Source: Saprospira grandis (GTDB lineage: Bacteria > Bacteroidota > Bacteroidia > Chitinophagales > Saprospiraceae). From it: 64,000 bases of DNA. The DNA lies in contig NZ_CP110854.1 of NCBI RefSeq assembly GCF_027594745.1, forward strand, positions 620,001 through 684,000, written 5' to 3'. The position numbers and the translations under genes are program-made. Every line of letters starts with the position of its first letter. Position 1 is the first letter of the stretch. This document shows, in pieces, positions 8,534-16,523 of the stretch. The notes below the pieces were generated by a model. That model was not told the origin of the DNA, did not search any database, and saw only the letters and a program-made list of their open reading frames with translations.

Positions 8534-9466
8534 CTAGCCCACTTTTAGCTCCTCTAATATATGTTCTGGATGCTTATAACGCTGGCTGTGCAACTGCCAA
8601 TGGTAGCAGGCGGCCAACATATTGTTCATATATTCTACATATTGCTTAACAAAGGGTTCGGCTTGGCCTATGGCTTCAAATCGCGCCAAGGCTGCCTGAT
8701 AATCCTTATGTAACTGATTGACGTAGAGAATAGTTTTCTGGATAGCCTGGGGCAAGCTCTCCGCCTCTCCTGTGGCCAAATACACATTGATCAGATTGAA
8801 TTGGCTATGCTTTTCTTTGGGGTAAGAAATCAAATCATTAGAAATAGCCCCAATTAAGGCCAAAGCTTCTTGTGCCGCCAAAAGATCTAAATTTGCATGC
8901 ATTTCTGGCGATAAATACTGATTTGCACAATACTCAATAAGCAGAATGGTGGGGTACATGCCTCCAAAATGAACCCTAGAATCTATATACTCCTGACTAT
9001 TCGCATATAAACAGGGCTGCAGACTATGGTCCAAATGCATATAAAGGTACCCCTGATAAAAGGTCAAAAAAGCTGCTGATGTCTTAGCCCTAAAGTCAGC
9101 CCCCAATTGGGCTACAACAGCATATAAACGCTGCTCAACTTCATCTCTTGCAGCAGGCTGTTCGCCCCGCTCCCAAGCGGCCTTAAAGCTTTCCAAATCA
9201 AATAAATATCGGGTCTGGCTGTCTTCTCCAAATAGATCATCTATGTAATAGAGCAAACTAGCCATCAAGCTTGCATCTATCAAACGATCTTCATCTGCAT
9301 AGGGAAAAAGAAAGGCAGACATATCATGATGGCCCAAATAAAGCCCATCTAAATATAAACCCAGAGATTGAGCTCTTTCTTTTGCCTTACTTAATACGGT
9401 TTGGTTGTTTTTAGGGAGTGCCGGCTGAGGTAAAGCCGAAATGCTTAACATTTTTGCGTAAAACAT
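8534..9466 (-). CDS. Class I terpene synthase (terpene cyclase)
   Basis: With the ATG at 9466 the protein has 310 residues, normal for a single-domain bacterial class I cyclase. It has a complete catalytic signature: the metal-binding aspartate motif DDLFGED at residues 76-82, the NSE triad as NDLISYPKE at 210-218, a pyrophosphate-sensor arginine candidate R164 exactly 46 residues before the NSE motif, and an RY pair at 296-297. Such enzymes ionise a prenyl diphosphate (C10, C15 or C20) with Mg2+ and cyclise it; the substrate cannot be read from sequence. An in-frame GTG at 9511 was rejected because it lies inside a terminator-like hairpin; ATG 9451 is also possible. No prenyltransferase or P450 lies beside it. 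Confidence 0.92.
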   Translation of the reverse strand: MFYAKMLSISALPQPALPKNNQTVLSKAKERAQSLGLYLDGLYLGHHDMSAFLFPYADEDRLIDASLMASLLYYIDDLFGEDSQTRYLFDLESFKAAWERGEQPAARDEVEQRLYAVVAQLGADFRAKTSAAFLTFYQGYLYMHLDHSLQPCLYANSQEYIDSRVHFGGMYPTILLIEYCANQYLSPEMHANLDLLAAQEALALIGAISNDLISYPKEKHSQFNLINVYLATGEAESLPQAIQKTILYVNQLHKDYQAALARFEAIGQAEPFVKQYVEYMNNMLAACYHWQLHSQRYKHPEHILEELKVG

Positions 9467-9508
9467 GCGCTTGTTCTTCAAAGTTAGTCGGGGAAATCCA
9501 TTAAAAAA

Positions 9509-9535
9509 CACAGACTAGCCCAAGACTAGCCTGTG
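9509..9535 (-). terminator. Terminator-like hairpin after the DUF3298-like gene
   Basis: CACAGACTAG pairs with CTAGCCTGTG (one mismatch), and a T run follows on the minus strand. It separates the lipoprotein gene from the terpene synthase and argues for a terpene synthase start at 9466 or 9451. Confidence 0.6.
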
Positions 9536-9561
9536 TAGAAGGCAAATATAAACATTATTCC

Positions 9562-10422
9562 CTATAAAACAGCCTCTTGTCTCAAAATTGGCAAGATGGC
9601 CTGATAAGGCAACTCAAATTCTATCGTTCCCATAGAATAGGGCGCAATGTCATAAGGGTTAAAACAAAAAGCAATGCCCGTTTTCCCCAAAGCAAAGTTC
9701 CTCGGCAATAAAAAACGCCCCGAAGGAAACTCATAAGCGGTCTCTCCCATCGGTTTGTCTGCCGGAATCTCCCGAGCCATCCGAAAATATCGCTCGGCTG
9801 TCTGCAATAGTTCTTGCTGATAGCCCTCTACAAAGATGTCTTCTAAGGCCAGCAACTTGGCCGTTTTCAAGTCAAAGTTGAAGTAACGGGTGTAGCTGTT
9901 CGGATGCGCGCCCCCCGTAAAGTTGGCCTCATGCAATTGCAAAGATAAAATCCGATTGCTGTTCAAAACAACCTTGATCTCTACCTCACAGGTCCAACGA
10001 TTAGGCAAAACTAACTGCTTTTTCATCTCCTCCTTGGCCATCTCATACTCCCGTATAAAAGCATCCAATCGCTGCTGCAAATTATCATAAGCAATCTCCC
10101 CCGCATCATTGAGCAACATGATTTCATAAATCACCGCATTGATGCTGTCTTTCACTTCCTTAGCCTTAAAATCCGTAATCTTCGGATAACTCAACCGAAT
10201 CTGCGTCACCTGCGCCTCCTCCCCAAAGGGCTCTACCTCTCTGGCCAAAACAATCTGCTCATAATCTGCCGTATCTCCCGAAACCTGCAACTGAAAACCC
10301 GGCCCAGCATCTCGCTCTACCGCCAAACTCGCCTTGCTATCCACTACCGCCGCCGGCTGATCTGACTGACAAGCCACGAAAAAAAGGCAAAACAAGCAAC
10401 AACTTCCTAATAAATATCGCAT
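9562..10422 (-). CDS. DUF3298/DUF4163-like lipoprotein
   Basis: Starting at ATG 10422, the 286-residue product opens with a lipoprotein signal (MRYLLGSCCLFCLFFVAC, acylated Cys at 18). The frame also runs further upstream through a palindromic element, but that extension is Arg/Pro/Ala-rich repeat translation and is rejected. The mature part has an N-terminal DUF4163-like segment and a C-terminal block with FTGGAHPNSYTRYFNFD followed by LLALEDIFVEGY, typical of DUF3298 proteins such as RsiV and PdaC relatives. Those bind or act on cell-wall material in some bacteria; here the role is unknown. A -7-like box lies beyond the element at 10593-10600. Confidence 0.82.
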   Translation of the reverse strand: MRYLLGSCCLFCLFFVACQSDQPAAVVDSKASLAVERDAGPGFQLQVSGDTADYEQIVLAREVEPFGEEAQVTQIRLSYPKITDFKAKEVKDSINAVIYEIMLLNDAGEIAYDNLQQRLDAFIREYEMAKEEMKKQLVLPNRWTCEVEIKVVLNSNRILSLQLHEANFTGGAHPNSYTRYFNFDLKTAKLLALEDIFVEGYQQELLQTAERYFRMAREIPADKPMGETAYEFPSGRFLLPRNFALGKTGIAFCFNPYDIAPYSMGTIEFELPYQAILPILRQEAVL

Positions 10423-10450
10423 ATATATGGTATTAAATGTATAATCTTCT

Positions 10451-10588
10451 TTTGGGGCCTCCTGCCTGCGGCAGGCGCTACGTTGCGGGGCTCGCAGGTC
10501 TGCTCGGCCCTTCAGCGCTGCGCGCTTCGGTCTGGCCTTCGGCCACCCGCTCCACATCGCTAGGCCTGCGGCCCTTCGGGCCTGCAAA
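10451..10588 (+). repeat. Mosaic palindromic element 5
   Basis: It has a TTTTGGGGCCTCCTGCC start, GGGGCTCGCAGGTCTGCTCG, an AGCGCTGCGCGCT stem, GGTCTGGCCTTCGGCCACC and ATCGCTAGGCC. It lies between the lipoprotein gene and its candidate promoter. Confidence 0.85.
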
Positions 10589-10592
10589 ACGC

Positions 10593-10600
10593 CAAAAATA
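10593..10600 (-). promoter_or_regulatory. Candidate -7 box for the DUF3298-like gene
   Basis: The minus strand reads TATTTTTG, a TAnnTTTG match, five bases beyond palindromic element 5. Transcription from here would place the element in the 5' untranslated region. Confidence 0.35.
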
Positions 10601-10731
10601 ATGGTGCCGCATCACCTAATTGATATGCCCTACCCTAAAAAAAAACTTCTGGCCACTAAAGTTCCCTAAAAAAGAGCCCCGCAAAAATGCCTAAAAGTTG
10701 GCCAACAAAGGCAATTTTCGTTCAACTTCTT

Positions 10732-10739
10732 TATCTTTG
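10732..10739 (+). promoter_or_regulatory. Candidate rimO -7 box
   Basis: TATCTTTG, an exact TAnnTTTG match followed by C, lies 46 bp upstream of the rimO ATG in AT-rich sequence. Confidence 0.5.
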
Positions 10740-10785
10740 CGCCTACCCTAATCGGAATTAGGGCCAAAAATTAGAACGAAAGAAA

Positions 10786-12111
10786 ATGAAAACCAAAAAG
10801 ATAGGAAAGGATAAGGTCAATGTGATCACCATGGGTTGCTCCAAAAATATGGTCGACTCCGAAATCCTTATGCACCAACTCCGCGTCAACGATTTTGAGG
10901 TCAGCCACGATAGCGAAGAGGATGATTCAGATATTATTATTATCAATACTTGCGGCTTTATCGATAGAGCCAAAGAAGAATCTATCAATGCTATCCTCGC
11001 CTATGCCGACGAAAAAGCAGAGGGCAATATCGAAAAGCTATACGTAACGGGTTGCCTCTCCGAACGCTATAAAGAGGACCTCCAAAAAGAAATCCCCGAA
11101 GTAGACGCCTTTTTTGGTACCCTAGAACTCCCCGCCCTACTCGAAAAACTAGAGGCCGATTATCGTCAAGATTTATTAGGCGAACGCATGCTCATGACTC
11201 CCCCGCATTATGCCTATGTCAAAATCTCAGAAGGCTGTAACCGTACCTGCTCTTTCTGTGCTATCCCCCTCATGCGTGGCAAACACATTTCTAAACCTAT
11301 CGAGGATTTGGTCCAAGAGGTAAAAGGCTTGGTCAAAAATGGCGTGAAGGAAATTATGCTGATCGCCCAAGAACTGACCTACTATGGCCTCGATATTTAT
11401 AAGGAACGCCGCCTAGCTCAGCTCCTACATGCCCTCAATGATATTGATGGCCTAGAATGGATCCGCCTGCACTATGCCTACCCCTCTAAGTTCCCCAGCG
11501 ATGTTTTTGACGCTATCCGAGAATTACCCAAAGTCTGTAATTATCTGGATATGCCCCTGCAACATATCAATACAGAGGTGCTCAAAAGAATGCGCCGCCA
11601 AATCGATCGCCAAGGAACCAAAGAAGTGATCGAGGAAGCCCGCCGCCGAGTGCCCGGTATTGCCGTACGCACCACTTTCCTCGTCGGCTTCCCCGGCGAA
11701 ACCGAAGAAGAGTTTGAAGACCTACTCGCCTTTATCGAAGAAATGCGCTTCGAAAGAGTAGGCGTTTTCCAATACTCTCATGAAGAAAACACCCTGGCCC
11801 ACCAACTAGAAGACAACATCAGCCCTGAGGTAAAAACCGAACGCGCCAACCGCCTTATGCAGGCCCAACAAGCCATTTCCTTTGAACTGAACCAAGAAAA
11901 AATTGGCCAAAAACTCAAAGTATTGGTCGACCGCATAGAAGGTGGCTACTTTGTAGCCCGTAGCGAGTTCGACTCTCCCGAAGTAGATAATGAGGTCCTT
12001 ATCGAAATGCAAGAAAATGACTACCTTCGCCTTGGAGACTTTGCCTGGGTAGAAATTACCGATGCTACCGAATACGACCTCTTCGCAAAGATTCTCCCTA
12101 AAGAAAAATAA
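10786..12111 (+). CDS. rimO: Ribosomal protein S12 methylthiotransferase
   Basis: This 441-residue radical-SAM enzyme adds a methylthio group to an aspartate of ribosomal protein S12. Domains in order: the N-terminal UPF0004/MTTase domain with GCSKNMVDSE and INTCGF and three cysteines for a second Fe-S cluster; the radical-SAM core with CNRTCSFC near residue 150; and a C-terminal TRAM domain ending in LGDFAWVEITDATEYDL. The DMPLQH motif and the short TRAM fit RimO rather than MiaB. It is monocistronic, with a terminator straight after the stop. Confidence 0.95.
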   Translation: MKTKKIGKDKVNVITMGCSKNMVDSEILMHQLRVNDFEVSHDSEEDDSDIIIINTCGFIDRAKEESINAILAYADEKAEGNIEKLYVTGCLSERYKEDLQKEIPEVDAFFGTLELPALLEKLEADYRQDLLGERMLMTPPHYAYVKISEGCNRTCSFCAIPLMRGKHISKPIEDLVQEVKGLVKNGVKEIMLIAQELTYYGLDIYKERRLAQLLHALNDIDGLEWIRLHYAYPSKFPSDVFDAIRELPKVCNYLDMPLQHINTEVLKRMRRQIDRQGTKEVIEEARRRVPGIAVRTTFLVGFPGETEEEFEDLLAFIEEMRFERVGVFQYSHEENTLAHQLEDNISPEVKTERANRLMQAQQAISFELNQEKIGQKLKVLVDRIEGGYFVARSEFDSPEVDNEVLIEMQENDYLRLGDFAWVEITDATEYDLFAKILPKEK

Positions 12112-12114
12112 AAT

Positions 12115-12150
12115 AAGCCTTCCCCCAAGCGATTGTTTAGGGGAAGGCTT
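12115..12150 (+). terminator. Intrinsic terminator of rimO
   Basis: AAGCCTTCCCC and GGGGAAGGCTT arms are followed by a T-rich tail (CTCCTTTTT), four bases past the rimO stop. Confidence 0.85.
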
Positions 12151-12225
12151 CTCCTTTTTGCATCCTATAGATGCACCACAGATCATCCAAAACCATCGGC
12201 CCGACCGAAGAAAAATGAATTGCCT

Positions 12226-13077
12226 ATGAGTTGGTTTAAAAGAGACAATAAAGGTATTACTACCTCTACCCGAGAAAAGAAAGAAGCCCCAGAAGGTATT
12301 TGGCACCAATGCGGAAAATGCCAACACCGGGTTACCGTAAAAGACCTTAGAGAAAATCTCTATGTTTGCCCTAGCTGTAATCATCATGAACGCCTAGGCT
12401 CTGGCGACTACTTTGAACTCTTCTTTGATGATGGAAAATACAAGGAGCTATTTGATAATATCGCCGCTGTAGATTCTATCAACTTTGTAGACCTTAAACC
12501 CTATACCGAACGCCTAGAAGCCGCCCGCAAAAAAACAGGCCTAGTCGATGCCCTTAGCGTAGCCAAGGGAAAGGTCCAAAAAAATGACCTCGTTATTGCC
12601 GCTATGGATTTCTCTTTTATTGGAGGTTCTATGGGCGCTGTAACTGGAGAAAAAATTGCCAAGGCAATTGATTACTGTATCAAACACCGTTGCGCTTTCA
12701 TGATTATCTCTAAGTCTGGTGGCGCCCGCATGATGGAATCAGCATTTTCTCTCATGCAAATGGCCAAAGTATCAGCCAAACTTACTCAATTAGCCGATGC
12801 CCGCCTGCCCTACCTTTCTTTTATGACCGACCCCACCACTGGAGGCGTTACTGCTTCTTTTGCTATGTTGGGCGACTTTAATTTCTCAGAACCCGGCGCC
12901 CTGATTGGCTTTGCCGGCCCCCGTATCGTTAAAGAAACCATTAAGGTTAAGGAATTGCCCGAAGGCTTCCAGAGAGCAGAGTCTCTTCTCCATAATGGCT
13001 TCCTCGATTTTATTGTGGAACGCAAAGACCTTAAAGATAAGGTGGGCGATATCCTTACCCTCTTTAAAAAAATCTAA
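12226..13077 (+). CDS. accD: Acetyl-CoA carboxylase carboxyltransferase subunit beta
   Basis: This 283-residue subunit transfers the carboxyl group from biotin to acetyl-CoA in the first step of fatty-acid synthesis. An N-terminal zinc ribbon is visible (CGKCQ... CPSCNHHERL), followed by the carboxyltransferase fold with SGGARMMESAFSLMQMAK and PTTGGVTASFAMLGD, where the oxyanion hole and CoA site lie. ATG 12226 is chosen because it gives the standard MSWFKR N-terminus; the longer frame runs into the rimO terminator. accA is not adjacent, as is usual in Bacteroidota. Confidence 0.95.
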   Translation: MSWFKRDNKGITTSTREKKEAPEGIWHQCGKCQHRVTVKDLRENLYVCPSCNHHERLGSGDYFELFFDDGKYKELFDNIAAVDSINFVDLKPYTERLEAARKKTGLVDALSVAKGKVQKNDLVIAAMDFSFIGGSMGAVTGEKIAKAIDYCIKHRCAFMIISKSGGARMMESAFSLMQMAKVSAKLTQLADARLPYLSFMTDPTTGGVTASFAMLGDFNFSEPGALIGFAGPRIVKETIKVKELPEGFQRAESLLHNGFLDFIVERKDLKDKVGDILTLFKKI

Positions 13078-13098
13078 TCGCTTAGCGAAAAGATGATG

Positions 13099-13135
13099 AA
13101 AAGCCGCATACTCTAACAGAAAGTATGCGGCTTTT
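13099..13135 (+). terminator. Intrinsic terminator of accD
   Basis: The 14-base arms AAAAGCCGCATACT and AGTATGCGGCTTTT flank a nine-base loop, 21 bp past the accD stop. Confidence 0.85.
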
Positions 13136-13153
13136 CTATTTGGCCCTATTTGC

Positions 13154-13388
13154 AGCGGACAGGCGGCGAAGCCGCCGCAGGCCACAACAAGGCCTTTAGG
13201 CCGCAGTTCGACGACCGAAGGGAGTAACCGATGTGCAGCGGACAGGCGGCGAAGCCGCCGCAGGCCTAGCGATGTGAAAGGGGGCGGCGAAAGCCGCAGA
13301 CCCAGCCAGCTTGCTGGCGCAGGGCCGAGCAGACCTGCGAGCCCTGAAACGTAGCGCCGACGAGCGAAGCGAGGCGGAGGCCCCAAAA
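13154..13388 (-). repeat. Mosaic palindromic element 6 (extended)
   Basis: It ends GGAGGCCCCAAAAC and contains GCCTAGCGATGTG, GGGCCGAGCAGACCTGCGAG and an AGCCAGCTTGCTGGC stem. It also carries two copies of CAGGCGGCGAAGCCGCCGCA and a TTCGACGACC...GGGAGTAACCGATG block that recurs at 19490-19525. Confidence 0.85.
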
Positions 13389-13407
13389 CACCTTAAAAAC
13401 AAACCGC

Positions 13408-14844
13408 CTATTTTGGCCAATGAGGACGTTCTCGATGCTGCAAACGAAGGTCGAGTTCTGGACCAAAACGACTTTGCAAAAACTGCCGCAAACGCTCGGC
13501 AGAATAGACCGAGCGATGTTGGCCGCCCGTGCAACCAAAATGAACTCCTAAGTCGGAATGTCCACGATCCAGATACTTTTGTATGGCCCGCTCAATAATG
13601 GGGAAAATCTGCGCTAAGAACTGCTCGATTTCGCCATCTTCTACCAAAAAGAGTTTAACCTCCTCATCTAGGCCCGTTTTCTTCTTGTAGGGAGCATAGC
13701 GGCCAGGATTATGGATAAATCGGCAATCGAAGATAAAGCCCGCTCCATGTCCGCCCGTGGGGTCCTCGGGCAAGCCTCTTTTATAGGAAAAAGAAGAAAT
13801 ATGCAGACGGAGCGCCTGTTCTTTGGGCTTGGGCAGCTGCTCTTTTGGCTGCCGAATGAGGGCCTTGAGCAAGCGATTGAGCTCTGGCAAAGGCAACAAA
13901 TCTTGCTCGAGCAACCAGCGAATATTTTCGAGTGCAAAGGGTATACTGGCCAAAAAATGCCCCTTCTTTTGGTAATGCCCCTTAAAGCCATAAGCGCCCA
14001 ACACCTGCAAACTACGCAAGAGCACAAAGCCCAAATAATAGCGCTCAAACTCTTGGCGGTCCCAATGCGGCTCTCGCGCTTTGAGCGCCTGAAAATAGGC
14101 CTGCTGCAAACGCTGACGGTCTTTATTCGAGAGCTGCGCCTTGGCCTGAAAAAGCAAAGATACCAAATCGTATTGCAAAGGACCACGGCGGCCACCCTGA
14201 TAATCAATAAAATAAGGCTGCTCCTCTTTGATCATGATGTTCCTAGCCTGAAAATCTCGAAACATGAAATAGTTGGCGGGAGCTTGGGCCAGAAAATCGA
14301 CCAAGCGCTCAAAATCCTGCTCTAAAGCTTCGGCTTCAAAAGGGAGTTTGGCGGGTAACAAATACCAATACTTAAACGACTGGCAATCCCATTGCATAGA
14401 TTGCTTGTCAAAGTCGGCCTTGGGATAGGCCAAGCTATAATCTATTTTCTTATGGCCCTCTAGCTGCATATCGAGCAAGGCAATCAGGGCATTTTTATAG
14501 TAGTTGTAAAAACGATCGGGAAAATGCCCCTCGCCATTTTTGCGGGCCTCTTCTAGGCTTTGAAGCAAGGTGTTGGGGCCCAAATCCTCTATTAAGTAGC
14601 AGTTTTGCGGCAAGGATTGGCCCAGTAGTTTGGGTACAGGCAAGGCCAAATCCAGAAAACTTTGGGTAAAAGAGACAAAAGCTAAGTTCTCTTCTTCTGC
14701 GGGGTTTTCGACCCCTAGCGCTTGGCCATTGGGCGAAGAAAGACGATAGTATTTTCGGTCGGAGCCAGAAAGAGGCAGTGCTTGAATGTGCTGGGCCGCC
14801 TCGCCAAAATGCTCCTGATAAAGCTCGAGTATAGTTTGATTCAT
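13408..14844 (-). CDS. APH-type kinase fused to a RapZ C-terminal domain
   Basis: This 478-residue protein joins two domains. Residues ~1-330 are an aminoglycoside phosphotransferase-fold kinase with LSGSDRKYYRL, LIEDLG and the catalytic loop FRDFQARNIM followed by YFIDYQGG. Residues ~345-478 match the RapZ/YvcJ C-terminal domain, with FDCRFIHNPGRYAPYKKKTG and HFGCTGGQHRSVYSAERL. The nearest role I know for the kinase half is sugar kinases such as AmgK, and the RapZ C domain binds glucosamine-6-phosphate in enterobacteria, so an amino-sugar link is plausible. It lacks the RapZ N-terminal P-loop domain. A promoter box lies just upstream. Confidence 0.88.
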   Translation of the reverse strand: MNQTILELYQEHFGEAAQHIQALPLSGSDRKYYRLSSPNGQALGVENPAEEENLAFVSFTQSFLDLALPVPKLLGQSLPQNCYLIEDLGPNTLLQSLEEARKNGEGHFPDRFYNYYKNALIALLDMQLEGHKKIDYSLAYPKADFDKQSMQWDCQSFKYWYLLPAKLPFEAEALEQDFERLVDFLAQAPANYFMFRDFQARNIMIKEEQPYFIDYQGGRRGPLQYDLVSLLFQAKAQLSNKDRQRLQQAYFQALKAREPHWDRQEFERYYLGFVLLRSLQVLGAYGFKGHYQKKGHFLASIPFALENIRWLLEQDLLPLPELNRLLKALIRQPKEQLPKPKEQALRLHISSFSYKRGLPEDPTGGHGAGFIFDCRFIHNPGRYAPYKKKTGLDEEVKLFLVEDGEIEQFLAQIFPIIERAIQKYLDRGHSDLGVHFGCTGGQHRSVYSAERLRQFLQSRFGPELDLRLQHRERPHWPK

Positions 14845-14863
14845 AGTAGATATTGTTCTGCGA

Positions 14864-14871
14864 CAAAACTA
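14864..14871 (-). promoter_or_regulatory. Candidate -7 box for the APH-RapZ fusion gene
   Basis: The minus strand reads TAGTTTTG (TAnnTTTG), 20 bp upstream of the ATG and just after the cluster II 3' end. Confidence 0.4.
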
Positions 14872-14880
14872 CTAAAAAAA

Positions 14881-15264
14881 CTAGTTTTTTGGAGCTATCG
14901 CCCCCTGTTCTACTAACCAAGCCATGGCATCTGCTTCAGAGCTGAATATCTTGTTGGGGTAAGCGGGTCGATTAAAGCTAATAAATATATTTGCGATCAT
15001 TGCTGTTAAAGCACTTCCTACAAGAATTGCAGCAGCGGCTACATCCCCATGTTCTGCCAGATATTTTCTTACGGCTGTGCTAGAAGACTTTAATTGGCGA
15101 CTATCGGATAGGTAGTAGATATTCTTTCCAAAATGTTGATGTACCGTTTGAATATGCTCTTTTATATCTTCTACTGCTGTAACATAAGGAACAACAACCG
15201 TTGACTTAATCATATTATCTGACAATTGTATAACCTCTGCTAAGTTTGTTCTGACCCTTTTCAT
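14881..15264 (-). CDS. Small STAS/SEC14-like protein, cluster II paralogue 5
   Basis: This 127-residue paralogue is the last of the second cluster: EVIQLSDNMIKSTVVVPY, IKEHIQTVHQHFGKNIYYLSD, AVRKYLAEHGDVAAAAILVG, LTAMIANIFISFNRPAYPNKIF and AMAWLVEQGAIAPKN. Compared with cluster I, the N-terminal DGIIY strand is replaced by LSDNxIK and the core becomes ANIFISFxRPxYPxKxF. It starts six bases after the previous stop. Confidence 0.75.
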   Translation of the reverse strand: MKRVRTNLAEVIQLSDNMIKSTVVVPYVTAVEDIKEHIQTVHQHFGKNIYYLSDSRQLKSSSTAVRKYLAEHGDVAAAAILVGSALTAMIANIFISFNRPAYPNKIFSSEADAMAWLVEQGAIAPKN

Positions 15265-15270
15265 TAGCTT

Positions 15271-15654
15271 TTATTTTTTAGGCGCATTAGCCCCCTGCTC
15301 TACCAGCCAAGCTATAGCTTTTGTCTCATCCTTAAAGACTTTAGTTGGGTATAAGGGCCGGCTAAAACTAACAAACATATTGGCCAGCATAGCTGTTGTT
15401 CCATTTTTAACTAGAACCGCTATTGCTTTAATCTCTTTTTGATTGGCTAAATATTGACGGACCTCTAAGGTGGTAGAAAGAAGACTACGAGGATCTGAGA
15501 GATAATAATGATCTATTCCAAAATGTTCTTCTATCTCCTCTACATGCCTCTGTACAAGCTTAATATCTGTTGCTTTTTTCAATACTGTTGTAACCTTAAT
15601 AAGGTTTTCAGATAGTTGCTCTACTTTGCCTAAAGGAGTCATTATCATATTCAT
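15271..15654 (-). CDS. Small STAS/SEC14-like protein, cluster II paralogue 4
   Basis: A 127-residue paralogue from ATG 15654: TPLGKVEQLSENLIKVTTVL, VQRHVEEIEEHFGIDHYYLSD, VRQYLANQKEIKAIAVLV, LANMFVSFSRPLYPTKVF, AIAWLVEQGANAPKK. A longer frame upstream overlaps the previous gene and is rejected. It begins just after the neighbour's stop (five bases). Confidence 0.75.
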   Translation of the reverse strand: MNMIMTPLGKVEQLSENLIKVTTVLKKATDIKLVQRHVEEIEEHFGIDHYYLSDPRSLLSTTLEVRQYLANQKEIKAIAVLVKNGTTAMLANMFVSFSRPLYPTKVFKDETKAIAWLVEQGANAPKK

Positions 15655-15659
15655 ACACT

Positions 15660-16043
15660 TTATTTTTTTGGGGCCTCGGCCCCTTGCTCTACCAACCAAG
15701 CAATCGCATCTGCTTCCTCTTTAAAAAGTTTTGTTGGATAGGGAGGCCGACTAAAAGATATAAATAGGTTGCTAAACATAATTGTTGTACTATTTATAGC
15801 TAATATAGCTGCTGCTTTTGCCCTGCTGTGCTTAGCCAAATATTTTCGAACTTCTAAGTTCGCATGCTTTACAAGACGTGTATCGGATAGATAATATAAA
15901 CCCTCTCCATATTCAGCTCTTAATAACCGAATATGTTCTTTCACAACTTCTAAATCATTTACTTTATCTAGTAGAGTAACTGACTTAACTAGGTTATCCG
16001 ACAATTGGTAAGCTTCTCCTAATGGAGTAACTACTTTTTTCAT
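15660..16043 (-). CDS. Small STAS/SEC14-like protein, cluster II paralogue 3
   Basis: A 127-residue paralogue from ATG 16043: TPLGEAYQLSDNLVKSVTLL, VKEHIRLLRAEYGEGLYYLSD, VRKYLAKHSRAKAAAILA, FSNLFISFSRPPYPTKLF, AIAWLVEQGAEAPKK. Its ATG overlaps the TGA of paralogue 2 (ATGA), which suggests translational coupling. Confidence 0.75.
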   Translation of the reverse strand: MKKVVTPLGEAYQLSDNLVKSVTLLDKVNDLEVVKEHIRLLRAEYGEGLYYLSDTRLVKHANLEVRKYLAKHSRAKAAAILAINSTTIMFSNLFISFSRPPYPTKLFKEEADAIAWLVEQGAEAPKK

Positions 16044-16435
16044 CTCTGCATATTTTTTGGCGCCTCTGCCCCTTGCTCTACCAACCAAGCTATGGCCTTT
16101 TTCTCATCCCGAAAAATTCGAGTAGGGTAAAGGGGTTTACTAAAACTCATGTACATATTGCCTAGCATTTTGGATAAACCTCCTCCCACAATAATAGCTG
16201 CCGCCGCTGCCCCAGAATAATCCCGCAAGTACTCTCGGGCTTCTCTAGAGGCCGACTTTAGCAGGCGAATGTCCGTAATATAATATTTTTTTAGCCCAAA
16301 TGTCTCATGACAAAGCCGAATATGCTCTCGCACTAGCGCTATATCATTGGCTTTTGTTCTATAATAGACCTCTTTCATCAAATTTGGACTCAAGGCCCAT
16401 ACTCTCGCTAAGTCTGTGTTTACCTCCTTTTTCAT
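16040..16435 (-). CDS. Small STAS/SEC14-like protein, cluster II paralogue 2
   Basis: A 131-residue paralogue: VWALSPNLMKEVYY, VREHIRLCHETFGLKKYYITD, SASREAREYLRDYSGAAAAAIIVG, LSKMLGNMYMSFSKPLYPTRIF, AIAWLVEQGAEAPKNMQR. Its REAREYLRD and SKMLGN motifs link the two clusters, supporting common descent. It ends in an ATGA overlap with the next gene. Confidence 0.75.
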   Translation of the reverse strand: MKKEVNTDLARVWALSPNLMKEVYYRTKANDIALVREHIRLCHETFGLKKYYITDIRLLKSASREAREYLRDYSGAAAAAIIVGGGLSKMLGNMYMSFSKPLYPTRIFRDEKKAIAWLVEQGAEAPKNMQR

Positions 16436-16523
16436 AAATCTAGGCGCTTGTTGGTACTAATACAAAGACAAATGGATACTCCCGAAAGTTCAAGTATTTC
16501 CCTAGAAAGACAAAGCCATCCCC

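Noticed and set aside
13196..13534. Overlapping open frames in element 6 and the end of the APH-RapZ gene
   Set aside because: They are antisense or out of frame to a well-supported gene and consist of repeat-derived residues.
15655..15699. Longer N-terminus for the 15271-15654 gene
   Set aside because: The extension (GRARGRGPKK) is the neighbour's 3' coding sequence read in another frame; ATG 15654 matches the paralogues.
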